Source: Pirellulaceae bacterium (GTDB lineage Bacteria; Planctomycetota; Planctomycetia; Pirellulales; Pirellulaceae). Taken from it: DNA of 54,677 nucleotides. A program made the translations under genes and the position numbers. The notes beneath the pieces are model-generated. The model was not told where the DNA came from. It did no database searches and was given only the letters and a program-made list of their open reading frames with translations. Below are positions 1 to 9,411 of the stretch, piece after piece. The first letter of the stretch is position 1. Every line of letters begins with the position of its first letter. The stretch is taken from contig JADHUC010000025.1 in the NCBI GenBank assembly GCA_016784735.1, positions 1 through 54,677 on the forward strand. Direction: 5' to 3'.

Positions 1-2795
1 GTGGTCGGGAGCATCAGGTGCAGGTGCGTTTCGATCCGGAGGTGCTGGCCCAAAAAGGGATCACGATCGACGGGTTGCGTGCCTCGCTCGTGGGCGACAA
101 CGTGAGCGAGTCGGCGGGTGACATGGAAAACGGCCGCCAGGACGTGCGTTTCCGCGTGCTCGGTCGATTCGAGTCGCTGGAACAGGTCAAGCAAACCATC
201 GTCAAATACGACGACGGGGCGCCGATCCGCATCGGCGACATCGCCACCGCGGAACTGGTCCTGGAAAAGAATATCCATTTCGACCAGTGCAAGGGCAAAC
301 CGTCCATGACCTTTGTTTTCAGGCGAGAGGTCGGGGCAAATATCCTGGACATCATGCGCGAGGTCCGCCTCCGCCTGGATGAATTGAACGGGCCGGGCGG
401 TCTTTTGCGCGGATACAAGAACGACCGCCACAGGTGTCGTTTGCGGCTCGTGTCGGACGACACGGTGTACATCTACAGCGCGTTGGGGCTGGTCCGTAGG
501 AATCTGCTGCTGGGCGGCAGCCTAGCGGTGATCGTGCTGCTGCTATTTCTGCGCAGCGCGCGGCCGACGCTGATCGTCGCGGTGGCGATTCCGATTTCGC
601 TGATCGGGACGTTTCTTGTCATGGCGGTCACCGGACGGAATGTGAACGTCATTTCTTTGGCGGGGCTCAGCTTCGCCGTCGGGATGGTCGTAGACAATGC
701 GATTGTGGTTCTGGAGAACATCGACCGCCATCTGAGCATGGGGAAATCGCCGCTGAGCGCCGCCTACGGAGGCTGCCGGGAAGTCTGGGGCGCGATCCTC
801 TCGTCCACGCTAACGACGATCGCCGTGTTCGCGCCGGTGCTGACGATCAGAGAAGAGGCGGGCCAATTGTTCTACGACATCGCGTTGGCGATTTGTGCGG
901 CGGTTGGGCTTTCGTTGGTTGTCTCCATTACCGTTATTCCAATGGCCGCGTCGAAACTGCTCCGGCGTCGTAGTCGGCCGCGGCTGGTCGTGACGCGTGT
1001 TGGCAAATCGCTGTTTGGCCTTGCACCGTTGCTGCGCTGGTTCTCGAATGCCTTTGCGCGGGCCATCCATTTGATGACGCTTCGCAGCGTCTCCGGTGTC
1101 TGGCTGCGGATGATCATCATCGCGGTAATCATCGGCTCGGCATTCTGGCTGAGCCGGACACTGATGCCGCCGGCCAGTTATCTTCCCAACGGCAACAAGA
1201 ACCTGGTGATGGGTTTTCTGTTCTGTCCGCCAAGTTACTCGCTCAGACAGAACATCACGGTCGGTCGACGGCTGGAGGATTCGTTGCGCCCTTATTGGGA
1301 CGCAAAGGACAGCAAGGCGGCTACGGCATTGGGCACGCTGGTGGATCCGAAAACGAAGAAGGAAATCAAGGAAGTTTCCGCGATTCACGAGTTCTTTTTC
1401 GTCATTTACCGCAGCCGCGTTTTCATGTTCTGCGTCAGCAAGGATCCGAACAACGTCAAGCCGATGGAAGCGATCCTGGCCAACGCCATGAAGGAGATTC
1501 CCGGCGCGTACGGCATGGCCAGTCAACGCTCGTTGTTCGGTCGCAATATGGGCAACTCGAATTCAGTCACGATCGAGGTCGTGGGCGTCGATATGAATCG
1601 GCTCACGGATAGTACGGCCTATCTTCAAGAAAAACTTGCCGACGAGTTCTCCGTTATGGCCATCCGTTCCAGCCCCGAAAACTACAACGAATCGGGGCCG
1701 GAACGTCAAATCGTCATCGACCAGATTCGCACAAAGGAACTCGGAATCAACGTGCAGGCGCTGGCCATCGCAGCGCGTTCGATGGTCGATGGGGCGATCG
1801 TTGGCGATTTCGACTTCGAGGGCGACAATATCGACCTGGTGATCCTGCGCGATCCGTCGCTGCCCATCTCGCCGGACGAAGTCGACGATATCCCGCTGGC
1901 CGTAGTCGACAACAATGGCGAGACGGTCACTTTGCCGCTGGGCGAATTGGTCCGCTTCCAGCCGGCCGAAGCTTCGCAGCAGATCCGACGAGTCGAGCAG
2001 CAGCGGGCCATCCGACTGACCGTTAATCCGCCGGAAGAAATGGCGCTGGAGGAGGTTCAAGCGAAAATCATGGACCTGGTCGCCGAGTCGCGTCGTGAAG
2101 GCGGGATGACAGCGGATACTCGGATCCTGGTGTCCGGGAACACAGACAAGCTCTCGCGCACTCGAGCCGCCTTGACGGGGAAATGGAGCGGATGGAACGT
2201 CGATTCGATAATGAGTGTGGCACTCAGCCGATTTGTCCTTGCCCTCTTGATCACGTACCTCTTGATGGCCGCACTGTTCGAGAGTTTCGTCTATCCGTTC
2301 GTCATCATGTTCAGCGTTCCGCTGGCGACCGTAGGCGGATTCGCCGGTTTGGCGATCGTACACCATTTGGATCCGACGCAGCAGATGGACATGTTGACGA
2401 TGCTTGGATTCGTTATCCTGATCGGCGTGGTCGTGAATAACGCGATTCTCCTGGTGCATCAGACGCTGAACTTCATGCGTGGCATCGGCGAATCGGAAGG
2501 CGATCGAGTCGAGCCGATGGAGCCGCGCGACGCGATCCGCGAGTCAGTGCGAACGCGAATCCGTCCGATCTTCATGACCACGGCCACCAGCGTGATTGGC
2601 ATGTTGCCGCTAGTAATTTCGCCCGGTGCCGGCAGCGAACTCTATCGTGGTCTCGGCGCGGTCGTGATTGGCGGACTGGTATGTGCTACGATATTCACCT
2701 TGGTAGTCGTCCCGTTGTTACTGAGTCTGATGATCGACCTCCAGGCTGGATTCGGCCGAATGAGGGATCTCATACGCCCCGGCCGAGAAGTGTAA
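1..2795 (+). CDS. RND-family efflux transporter permease (5' truncated by window)
   Basis: Inner-membrane proton-driven exporter of the AcrB/HAE1 type, normally working with a periplasmic adaptor and an outer-membrane channel. The reading frame is open from base 3, before the first possible start codon (GTG at 18), and the visible N-terminus (REHQVQVRFDP) matches the middle of the first periplasmic porter domain, so I estimate about 180 residues lie upstream. The 930 visible residues contain a TM2-TM4 block ending in VGMVVDNAIVVLEN, which corresponds to the proton-relay helix of AcrB, a second periplasmic domain, and a C-terminal TM block with LLMAALFESF and VGVVNNAILLV. The last residues are basic (RMRDLIRPGREV). 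The adaptor gene is presumably upstream. Substrate unknown. Confidence 0.93.
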   Translation, partial: GREHQVQVRFDPEVLAQKGITIDGLRASLVGDNVSESAGDMENGRQDVRFRVLGRFESLEQVKQTIVKYDDGAPIRIGDIATAELVLEKNIHFDQCKGKPSMTFVFRREVGANILDIMREVRLRLDELNGPGGLLRGYKNDRHRCRLRLVSDDTVYIYSALGLVRRNLLLGGSLAVIVLLLFLRSARPTLIVAVAIPISLIGTFLVMAVTGRNVNVISLAGLSFAVGMVVDNAIVVLENIDRHLSMGKSPLSAAYGGCREVWGAILSSTLTTIAVFAPVLTIREEAGQLFYDIALAICAAVGLSLVVSITVIPMAASKLLRRRSRPRLVVTRVGKSLFGLAPLLRWFSNAFARAIHLMTLRSVSGVWLRMIIIAVIIGSAFWLSRTLMPPASYLPNGNKNLVMGFLFCPPSYSLRQNITVGRRLEDSLRPYWDAKDSKAATALGTLVDPKTKKEIKEVSAIHEFFFVIYRSRVFMFCVSKDPNNVKPMEAILANAMKEIPGAYGMASQRSLFGRNMGNSNSVTIEVVGVDMNRLTDSTAYLQEKLADEFSVMAIRSSPENYNESGPERQIVIDQIRTKELGINVQALAIAARSMVDGAIVGDFDFEGDNIDLVILRDPSLPISPDEVDDIPLAVVDNNGETVTLPLGELVRFQPAEASQQIRRVEQQRAIRLTVNPPEEMALEEVQAKIMDLVAESRREGGMTADTRILVSGNTDKLSRTRAALTGKWSGWNVDSIMSVALSRFVLALLITYLLMAALFESFVYPFVIMFSVPLATVGGFAGLAIVHHLDPTQQMDMLTMLGFVILIGVVVNNAILLVHQTLNFMRGIGESEGDRVEPMEPRDAIRESVRTRIRPIFMTTATSVIGMLPLVISPGAGSELYRGLGAVVIGGLVCATIFTLVVVPLLLSLMIDLQAGFGRMRDLIRPGREV

Positions 2796-2833
2796 CGGAG
2801 TAATGGGACAACGCCAAATGGGCGTCCGAAAGG

Positions 2834-2892
2834 AACCCGAAGCGTAAGCGAGGGAACACGTTGCGGTAGTTCCCTCGCTAACGCTTCGGGTT
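2834..2892. repeat. Long hairpin (24-bp arms)
   Basis: Arms at 2834-2857 and 2869-2892 are reverse complements at 23 of 24 positions around an 11-base loop. The arm core is CCCGAAGCGTAAGCGAGGG. It lies between the RND gene and the next gene and could act as a terminator, but has no T tract. One of a series of similar hairpins in this window. Confidence 0.85.
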
Positions 2893-2945
2893 ACCATACC
2901 CAACGATCTCGCGACAAAATGGCGCTGTTCAAGTAGGAGATGCCG

Positions 2946-5900
2946 ATGAGAAGCTACTATTCGTATCCAATACTGACGGGGACCATGTTCCTGTTGTTTG
3001 CAGGCTCGGTCACACGCGCAGGTGACTGGCCCATGTGGCGGCATGATGCCGACCGCAGCGCCGCGTCGACGGAGGCCCTGCCGCCGGAGCTTCATCTGCG
3101 GTGGGTACGCGAGTTGCCGCCATACGAGATGGCGTGGCCCAACGAATCGCGGTTGCATTTCGATGCTTCGCACGAGCCGATCGTGATGGGAAAGAGCCTG
3201 TTCCTCGGCTTCGCCACCGACGGCAGTGTCCGCGCGTATGACACGGAAACGGGTGAATTGAAGTGGAGGTTCTTTACCGAGGGCCCCATTCGCTTTGCGC
3301 CGGTTGCTCGGCAGGGCAAGCTGTACGTCGGTTCGGACGACGGCTTTCTGTATTGCCTTGCGGCGATTGATGGAAAGCTACTATGGAAGGTCCGCGGAGC
3401 ACCAAAGGATCGGCCGGAGTACCAACATCTGGGCAACAACCGCCTGATTTCGTATTGGCCCGTTCGCGGCGGGCCCGTGCTGGCGGACGGAGTCGTCTAT
3501 TTCGGCGCCGGGATCTGGCCGACGCTGGGTGTATTCATCGTCGCAGTTGACGCCGAGACGGGCGAGACGCTGTGGGTGAACGACAACAGCAATTACCTGT
3601 CGCAAGTCCGCATCGACCATAACACGCTGCACGAAGCGGGGCTTTCGCCGCAGGGGTATCTTCTGGTCAACGGCGACAGACTGCTGGTACCCAACGGCCG
3701 TTCGTTTCCCGCACGGTTCGACCGGAAGACCGGAAATCTGCTCTACTACGTTCAAGGCTATCGCAACGGCGACTGCCGCGTGACGACGATGGGCAAGTTC
3801 GCATTTGTCGGCACGGCCGGCGTGATGAGCGTCGAGGATGGGCGCGAAGTCGGCAACCGTTGGGTCGAGGCCGGCGCGGATGCACCAAACGTTTTCGTTG
3901 GTAGCAAGTTCCATCTGTTCGAAGGCCCGATGTTCCCCTACAAAATGATCCCGGCGTGCGATTTCCGATCGGTGTTGACGCCCGGTTTTGTGTACGGAAT
4001 GGACAGGGGACGGTTCTACGCTTATGACCTCACACACCCGCAGGTGAGCGAATACGATAAGGAACACGGGGGCAACCCACTGAAACCGTGGCGATGGGAC
4101 TTGCCGTTGTTATGGAAGGCCGAATCTCGTCTAGCCAAAGGCAATCCGCCCAGCGGCGTGATGATCAAGGCGGGCGATCGGCTGTACGGGCACGCTGGCA
4201 AGACGCTGGTCTCATTGGACCTCCCAACCGACGGCGGCGCGCCGAAGAACGGCTGGGAGCACCAACTCGGCGAAACGCCTTCCAGCATGCTCGCCGCCGA
4301 CGGCAAGCTGTTCGTGGTCACGAAAGAAGGGGCGATCCATTGCTTTGGCGCCAAGGAGGACGAGGCGACTCGCCATGCGCTCGAAGAAGTGCCGTTGCCA
4401 GAATGCGATGACCCATGGACCAAGACGGCCGCACAGATCCTCGCGCAAACCGGTGTGAAAGAAGGCTACTGTTTGGTACTGGGTTTGGACGAGGGACGGC
4501 TAGTCGAGGAGTTGCTACGGACGTCCGAGCTGCGGGTCATCGCCGTGGACGCTGATCCAGTCAGAGTCGACGCCCTTCGAGACAGGCTGACCGCAAGCGG
4601 ATTGTACGGAACGCGCGTCGATGTTCGCGTCGGGAGCCCGTTCGAGGTCCTCTTGCCCCCGTACCTCGCAAACCTGATCGTATCGGAGGATCCGTCGGCT
4701 GCTGGTCTTGATCCGAAAACACACGCCGCGAAACTGTTCGAGTCTCTACGACCGTACGGCGGCGTGGCCTGCCTGGACCTCCCGGCTGACATCCGCGACA
4801 GGTTTACGAAGGCTGTCGAGTCGGCCGAGTTGCCTAACGCGAAGCTTCAAAATGCGGAAGGCTTCGTCTTGCTGCGCCGCCAAGGCCCGCTGCCTGGCGC
4901 TGCGTCTTGGACCCATGAAACGGCGGATTCCGCACGCTCGTATTTCTCGAAAGACCAGTTAGTGAAAGCGCCGCTGGGCGTGCTTTGGTACGGAGACGGT
5001 GCAGACTACGGGTTTTACAAAAGCAAGGACTACGGCGTCGGCGTCAAACCGCAGGTGGTGGGCGGCCGCCTGTTTGCCTATCAGATCTTCAGCCGAACGC
5101 TTCACGCCATCGACGTGTATACCGGACGGCAGCTTTGGCAAACGAAAGTCGAACATTTTACCCGGTACGCCTCGACGAAGGACGGCATCTACGTCGCGGG
5201 AGCAGATAAGTGTCTCGTTCTCGACCCGGCCACCGGCGAGGTGTTGAAGACATTCAGCTATCAGATCAAAGAAAACGCTACGCCCCAGGTCGCCGACATC
5301 CGCGTTGGGGCCGATGTGATCGTGATCGCCGCGGCGTACGAAAAGGTGCGCGCCATCCATAGGGGTCTGTGGGACAGCAAGGTGCTGGTCGCCCTGGACC
5401 GCCGGACCGGCGAGCAACTCTGGAAATTGGAGGCAAAAGACCGCTTCAACAACAACGCGGTGGCCGTCGCTGGCGGGATGGTGTTCTCCATCGACTCGAT
5501 CTCCCCAACGGAAACGTCTTCCGCTGAGCGTCGCGGCGACGTGTCGCAAGCGGCAACGGCCGAGATTCTTGCGGTGGATGCTCGCACGGGCAAAGAACGA
5601 TGGCGTGCCATGACCACCAATCCGTTCCGCGACTATACATCAAGCAGCAACTGGCTGGGGGTTCGCGGCAACGACGACTGGCTGGCTTTCGCCGAACAGA
5701 CAGGAACGCTACTGACCGGCCGGCATAACGAGGTCCATGCGTTTGACGCTGTCACGGGCAAGGAAATCTGGCACAAGAAGATCGGTGGCGGCCAACCGAT
5801 CATCGTGATGGGCGAGCGATTCATTAACCAGGCGGGACACACGTACACCGTCGCGACGGGCGAAATCATCAGCGGCAAATCCTTGTTCGTCCGCGGCGGT

Positions 5901-6200
5901 TGCAATTACGCCGTGGCCAACCAGCACTTGCTGTTCGTCCGCGACCGGTGTGCTTCTTACGTAGAACTGGACACCCAAGAAAAGCACTACCTGCGCAACC
6001 TGCGGTCCGGTTGCAGCAACAGCCTGGTGGCCGCAGACGGACTGCTGAACGCACCGTGTTTCTCGGTCAAGTGCGTCTGCAACTATCCGATTCAGACCTC
6101 GTTCGCCATGGTCCACATGCCCGGCGTCGAGGGATGGGCCGGCAAGGAGCCGCAAGATCTGAGCCATTGGCGAGCCACGGGGCAACCGGCAGCCCGGTGA
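2946..6200 (+). CDS. Secreted PQQ-type beta-propeller protein with embedded methyltransferase-like domain
   Basis: Exported protein of about 1084 residues with a signal peptide (RSYYSYPILTGTMFLLFAG), then AGDWPMWRHDADRSA, the usual opening of planctomycete PQQ-like propellers. Repeated strands such as VRAYDTETGELKWRF, LVALDRRTGEQLWKL and VHAFDAVTGKEIWHK are BamB/PQQ-dehydrogenase-like blades. Around residues 490-650 a Rossmann-like segment interrupts the propeller: CLVLGLDEGRLVEEL, VIAVDADPVRVDALRDRL, then LRPYGGVACL, resembling class I SAM methyltransferase motifs I, post-I and the strand-5 region. Propeller blades resume at LGVLWYGDG. Start: ATG at 2940 is only one base from GGAG, whereas ATG at 2946 has normal spacing, so 2946 is preferred. 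Enzyme activity is not established; it may be a binding or scaffold protein. Confidence 0.85.
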   Translation: MRSYYSYPILTGTMFLLFAGSVTRAGDWPMWRHDADRSAASTEALPPELHLRWVRELPPYEMAWPNESRLHFDASHEPIVMGKSLFLGFATDGSVRAYDTETGELKWRFFTEGPIRFAPVARQGKLYVGSDDGFLYCLAAIDGKLLWKVRGAPKDRPEYQHLGNNRLISYWPVRGGPVLADGVVYFGAGIWPTLGVFIVAVDAETGETLWVNDNSNYLSQVRIDHNTLHEAGLSPQGYLLVNGDRLLVPNGRSFPARFDRKTGNLLYYVQGYRNGDCRVTTMGKFAFVGTAGVMSVEDGREVGNRWVEAGADAPNVFVGSKFHLFEGPMFPYKMIPACDFRSVLTPGFVYGMDRGRFYAYDLTHPQVSEYDKEHGGNPLKPWRWDLPLLWKAESRLAKGNPPSGVMIKAGDRLYGHAGKTLVSLDLPTDGGAPKNGWEHQLGETPSSMLAADGKLFVVTKEGAIHCFGAKEDEATRHALEEVPLPECDDPWTKTAAQILAQTGVKEGYCLVLGLDEGRLVEELLRTSELRVIAVDADPVRVDALRDRLTASGLYGTRVDVRVGSPFEVLLPPYLANLIVSEDPSAAGLDPKTHAAKLFESLRPYGGVACLDLPADIRDRFTKAVESAELPNAKLQNAEGFVLLRRQGPLPGAASWTHETADSARSYFSKDQLVKAPLGVLWYGDGADYGFYKSKDYGVGVKPQVVGGRLFAYQIFSRTLHAIDVYTGRQLWQTKVEHFTRYASTKDGIYVAGADKCLVLDPATGEVLKTFSYQIKENATPQVADIRVGADVIVIAAAYEKVRAIHRGLWDSKVLVALDRRTGEQLWKLEAKDRFNNNAVAVAGGMVFSIDSISPTETSSAERRGDVSQAATAEILAVDARTGKERWRAMTTNPFRDYTSSSNWLGVRGNDDWLAFAEQTGTLLTGRHNEVHAFDAVTGKEIWHKKIGGGQPIIVMGERFINQAGHTYTVATGEIISGKSLFVRGGCNYAVANQHLLFVRDRCASYVELDTQEKHYLRNLRSGCSNSLVAADGLLNAPCFSVKCVCNYPIQTSFAMVHMPGVEGWAGKEPQDLSHWRATGQPAAR

Positions 6201-6271
6201 TCCGCAGATCTGCGTTTGCTTCCAATTGCCTGGGCGTCCGATTATCTTAGCGGTTGTCGGAGATTGGATAG

Positions 6272-6330
6272 GTAGGACGGATTTCCAAATCCGTCTCGAT
6301 GCAGCGGACGGACTTGGAAGTCCATCCTAC
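6272..6330. repeat. Imperfect long hairpin (24-bp arms)
   Basis: GTAGGACGGATTTCCAAATC... at 6272-6295 pairs with 6307-6330 (22 of 24 positions) around an 11-base loop, between the propeller gene and the isomerase gene. Each arm also contains a smaller inverted repeat (GGATTTCCAAATCC). Same architecture as the other hairpins but a different sequence. Confidence 0.8.
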
Positions 6331-6354
6331 AAAGAGAGATGAGCGAGTAAGGCG

Positions 6355-7341
6355 ATGAGCAACGAGATACCGAACAGGCGACAGTTCCTCGCTGTCGGCG
6401 GCATCGGCGCGGCCGCGGTGGCTGGCGGAAGCCTTTTCCAGGTCGGGCAGGTGACAGCCGACGAACAGAACGAGGCGACGTCGCGTGACGACGAGTCGTA
6501 TTGGTTCGGCTACGCACTGAACACCGGTACAATCCGCGGGCAGAACCTGGACCTGGTCGAAGAGATCGAGACGACAGCCGAGGCCGGATACGAAGGCATC
6601 GAACCGTGGACAGGCAAGATCCACCGGTACGTCGAATCGGGCGGTTCGCTTCGAGACATCCGCAAAAGATGCGAAGACCTGGGGCTGAAGGTGTGCAGCG
6701 CTATTGGCTTTGCGTCATGGATTGTCGAGGATGACGAGCGGCGGGCGAAAGGCGTCGAACAACTGAAACGCGACATGGACGCTCTGGCGCAGATGGGTGG
6801 AACGCACATTGCCGCGCCGCCGGCCGGGGCTAATCGGCCGGGTGCCACGCTCGATTTGGACCACGCTGCCGAGCGCTATCGCGCGATCCTCGAACTAGGA
6901 CGCGAAATCGGCGTCATACCGCAACTCGAAACATGGGGATCATCCGCCAATCTTAGTCGGGGTAGCGAAGCTTTGTACGTGGCGGCCAAGTGCGGTGATC
7001 CCGATGCGTGCGTTCTGTTGGACGCGTACCACATGTACAAAGGGGGCACGCCGCCGACCGTGTTGAAGTTGCTTGGCCGCGAGGCAGTGCACTGTTTCCA
7101 CATGAACGACTACCCAGCCGATCCGCCTCGCGAGACGATCCGTGACGCCGATCGCATCTGGCCCGGCGACGGTATCGCGCCGTTGACGGAAATTCTGACC
7201 TGTCTGGCCAACAACCACTGCCGTGTGATGCTGTCACTGGAGTTGTTCAATGCCGAATACTGGAAAATGCCGGCGTTGGAGGCTGCCAAGATCGGGCTGG
7301 CAAAGACGAAGGCCGCCGTGGCTGCAGCGGGACTGGCGTGA
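6355..7341 (+). CDS. Tat-exported sugar phosphate isomerase/epimerase-like TIM barrel
   Basis: 328 residues of the xylose isomerase-like TIM-barrel family (AP endonuclease 2 superfamily). The N-terminus carries a twin-arginine signal (NRRQFLAVGGIGAAAVAGG), so the protein is probably exported folded and with metal. Metal-ligand positions of the family are visible in order: E in IPQLETWG, D in LLDAYHMY, H in CFHMNDYP and E in MLSLELFN. The likely role is isomerisation or epimerisation of a sugar or keto-sugar in the periplasm; substrate unknown. It follows the PQQ-type propeller gene and precedes the LamG and nitrilase genes on the same strand. A GCGAGTAAGGCG sequence precedes the ATG and gives a weak ribosome binding site. 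Confidence 0.88.
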   Translation: MSNEIPNRRQFLAVGGIGAAAVAGGSLFQVGQVTADEQNEATSRDDESYWFGYALNTGTIRGQNLDLVEEIETTAEAGYEGIEPWTGKIHRYVESGGSLRDIRKRCEDLGLKVCSAIGFASWIVEDDERRAKGVEQLKRDMDALAQMGGTHIAAPPAGANRPGATLDLDHAAERYRAILELGREIGVIPQLETWGSSANLSRGSEALYVAAKCGDPDACVLLDAYHMYKGGTPPTVLKLLGREAVHCFHMNDYPADPPRETIRDADRIWPGDGIAPLTEILTCLANNHCRVMLSLELFNAEYWKMPALEAAKIGLAKTKAAVAAAGLA

Positions 7342-7380
7342 GAACTTTGTGCTTCTGGTTTGCGCTGCTTCTATTGGGCC

Positions 7381-7454
7381 CACAGATGGCATGGCGAGCC
7401 CACGGATGGAAGATGGGTCTTTTCCTCATCCGTGGGCTCGCCATGCCATCCGTG
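7381..7454. repeat. Long near-perfect hairpin (28-bp arms)
   Basis: Arms 7381-7408 and 7427-7454 pair at 27 of 28 positions, with an uninterrupted 21-bp core (GGCATGGCGAGCCCACGGATG), around an 18-base loop. The open frame beginning at 7360 runs through it, but the gene start at 7516 lies beyond it. One of the strongest hairpins in the window. Confidence 0.88.
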
Positions 7455-7515
7455 GTTACCAAATCTTCTTGAGACTCGAATCATCTATGCTTCACCAGAG
7501 CAAAGGGACAAGAAG

Positions 7516-9411
7516 ATGAAATGTCCGTTGACCTTTACAGTCTTCGTTGGCTTTTTCCTTGTATCCTCGACCGCGTCGCTCGGCGCTGGCGAATTGCCGC
7601 GCCCGGTTGCTGACTACACGTGGTCGCCGGAACAGAGTCCCAGTGGTGCAGCCGCCCCGAACTTGATTGCGTTTCGTGGTGGGAGCGCACTTGAGTTCTC
7701 GAATGCTCGGAAGACGGTTGTCGATCTGGCGGCCGGACCGCAGGGCGAGGGATTGCGCTTGACCGGCCCGCTGACGCTGGCCATGGTAGTTCAATTGACG
7801 GCCGAGCCGGAGACGAAGAAGCCGTTTGTGTCCAAATGGCACTGCACCGACGGCGGGCGGTCGTATGAACTGGGCATCATGCCGGACCGGCGCTTATTCT
7901 TGGCCATTAGCGCCAGCGGAAAATACGACGGCCACGCCAAGGAGGTATTCAGCACGCGGATATTGGAGATCGGTCGGCCGTATGCCATCGTCGGCGTGTT
8001 CGAGCCGGAAAAACAGATGGCGATTTATGTGAACGGCTTCCCCAGCGGGCGGCTTCGCGGGGACGTCCCTTCGTCGATCCACGACAATCCGACGCCTGCG
8101 TTACTCGGGGCCCGCCCGCCGGTTCAGCTTCACGTCGACGCACTGATCGGCAAACTCTCCGTGTTCGATTGCGCCTTCGATCCAAAGTCCGTTACGGCTT
8201 GGGCAGAATCACAGAAACTGACCGATGATCCTGGTCCGGCGATGGCATCGTTCGAGGATGCCCTCTTTGCCGAGGATCAGAAGCTGCCGCCCGTGCGGGC
8301 GATCACGCGAGGGCCGAAGTTCCACTGGTTCAGCTACTACGACAAGTTCCAGTTCGATCCCACGGACCGGTATGCGTTGGGGATGGAAGTCGACTTCGAG
8401 CACCGCAGCCCGAAGCCCGACGACGTGATCAAGATCGGCATGGTCGATCTGGAGGACGACGACCGCTGGATCGAGTTGGGCGAATCACGCGCCTGGTGCT
8501 GGCAGCAAGGATGTATGCTGCAATGGCGGCCCGGGAGCGACACGGAGATTCTCTGGAACGACCGCGACGACGACCGGTTCGTGTGCCGGGTGCTCGACGT
8601 GGAAACTCGCCAGATGCGCACTCTGCCCGCGCCAATCCATCACGTCAGCCCAAACGGCAAGTCGGCGTTGGTTACCGACGTTGGCCGCGTGGGCGAGATG
8701 CGGCCCGGGTACGGGTATGTGGGGATTGCCGACCAGAACCGCGACGTGATGGCACCGGAGGACTCCGGCCTATGGCTGATGGACTTGGACACCGGCGAAT
8801 CACGATTGGCGATTTCCATAGCGCAGGTGGCCAAGATCCCTTATCGCGGCCAAAGTCCTGATGACAAGCATTATTTCAACCACATTCAGTGGAGCCCTGA
8901 CGGCAAGCGGTTTCTGTTCTTGAACCGAGGTCGTGGTGTGTCCACGCGCATGTTCACGGCTGGTGCCGACGGCAGCGATCTGCGATTGGTCAACCTGAAC
9001 TCGTCACATTACACATGGCGAGACTCGAACACGATCCTCGTGTGGGTCGGCTCCTATCTGCTGGTTCCCGACGACGACTCGCTTTCCAGCACCGTGCTTT
9101 GGCGAGCGCCGAACGGGCACCAGTCGTACATTCCAGGCACCAACCTGGAATGGATCGTCACCGACACGTATCCTATGGGCACGCCGCGACAGCAACACTT
9201 GTATCTGTACCATGTGCCGACAAAGCGGATCGTGCCCATCGGACATTTTGATTCGCCGCCCGAGTACGGTGGTGAGTGGCGCTGCGACACGCATCCGCGC
9301 GTCAGCCGCGACGGGACCAAGGTCGTGTTCGATTCGCCCTGCGGCGGCAACGGCCGGCAGATGTACTTGATCGACATTAGCTCTGTAATCGGAAAGGAGC
9401 GATCCCAATGA
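7516..9411 (+). CDS. Secreted LamG-like domain plus TolB/WD40-like propeller protein
   Basis: Exported protein of 631 residues. I chose ATG at 7516 over an in-frame start at 7360 because it follows AGGGACAAGAAG and begins a clear signal peptide (KCPLTFTVFVGFFLVSSTASLGAG), whereas the extra 52 residues come from a hairpin repeat. Residues about 50-235 form a concanavalin/LamG-like sandwich (SALEFSN, LTLAMVVQL, MAIYVNGFPSGRL, ALIGKLSVFDCAF). From about residue 260 a beta-propeller follows, with TolB-like strands such as HIQWSPDGKRFLFLNRG and HPRVSRDGTKVVFDSP. It may bind or cleave a glycan, but no catalytic residues can be assigned. Its stop overlaps the next start (ATGA), so the two are probably translationally coupled. 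Confidence 0.82.
   Translation: MKCPLTFTVFVGFFLVSSTASLGAGELPRPVADYTWSPEQSPSGAAAPNLIAFRGGSALEFSNARKTVVDLAAGPQGEGLRLTGPLTLAMVVQLTAEPETKKPFVSKWHCTDGGRSYELGIMPDRRLFLAISASGKYDGHAKEVFSTRILEIGRPYAIVGVFEPEKQMAIYVNGFPSGRLRGDVPSSIHDNPTPALLGARPPVQLHVDALIGKLSVFDCAFDPKSVTAWAESQKLTDDPGPAMASFEDALFAEDQKLPPVRAITRGPKFHWFSYYDKFQFDPTDRYALGMEVDFEHRSPKPDDVIKIGMVDLEDDDRWIELGESRAWCWQQGCMLQWRPGSDTEILWNDRDDDRFVCRVLDVETRQMRTLPAPIHHVSPNGKSALVTDVGRVGEMRPGYGYVGIADQNRDVMAPEDSGLWLMDLDTGESRLAISIAQVAKIPYRGQSPDDKHYFNHIQWSPDGKRFLFLNRGRGVSTRMFTAGADGSDLRLVNLNSSHYTWRDSNTILVWVGSYLLVPDDDSLSSTVLWRAPNGHQSYIPGTNLEWIVTDTYPMGTPRQQHLYLYHVPTKRIVPIGHFDSPPEYGGEWRCDTHPRVSRDGTKVVFDSPCGGNGRQMYLIDISSVIGKERSQ

Noticed and set aside
7360..7515. 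52-residue N-terminal extension of the LamG protein
   Set aside because: It translates a hairpin repeat; the signal peptide and ribosome binding site point to ATG 7516.
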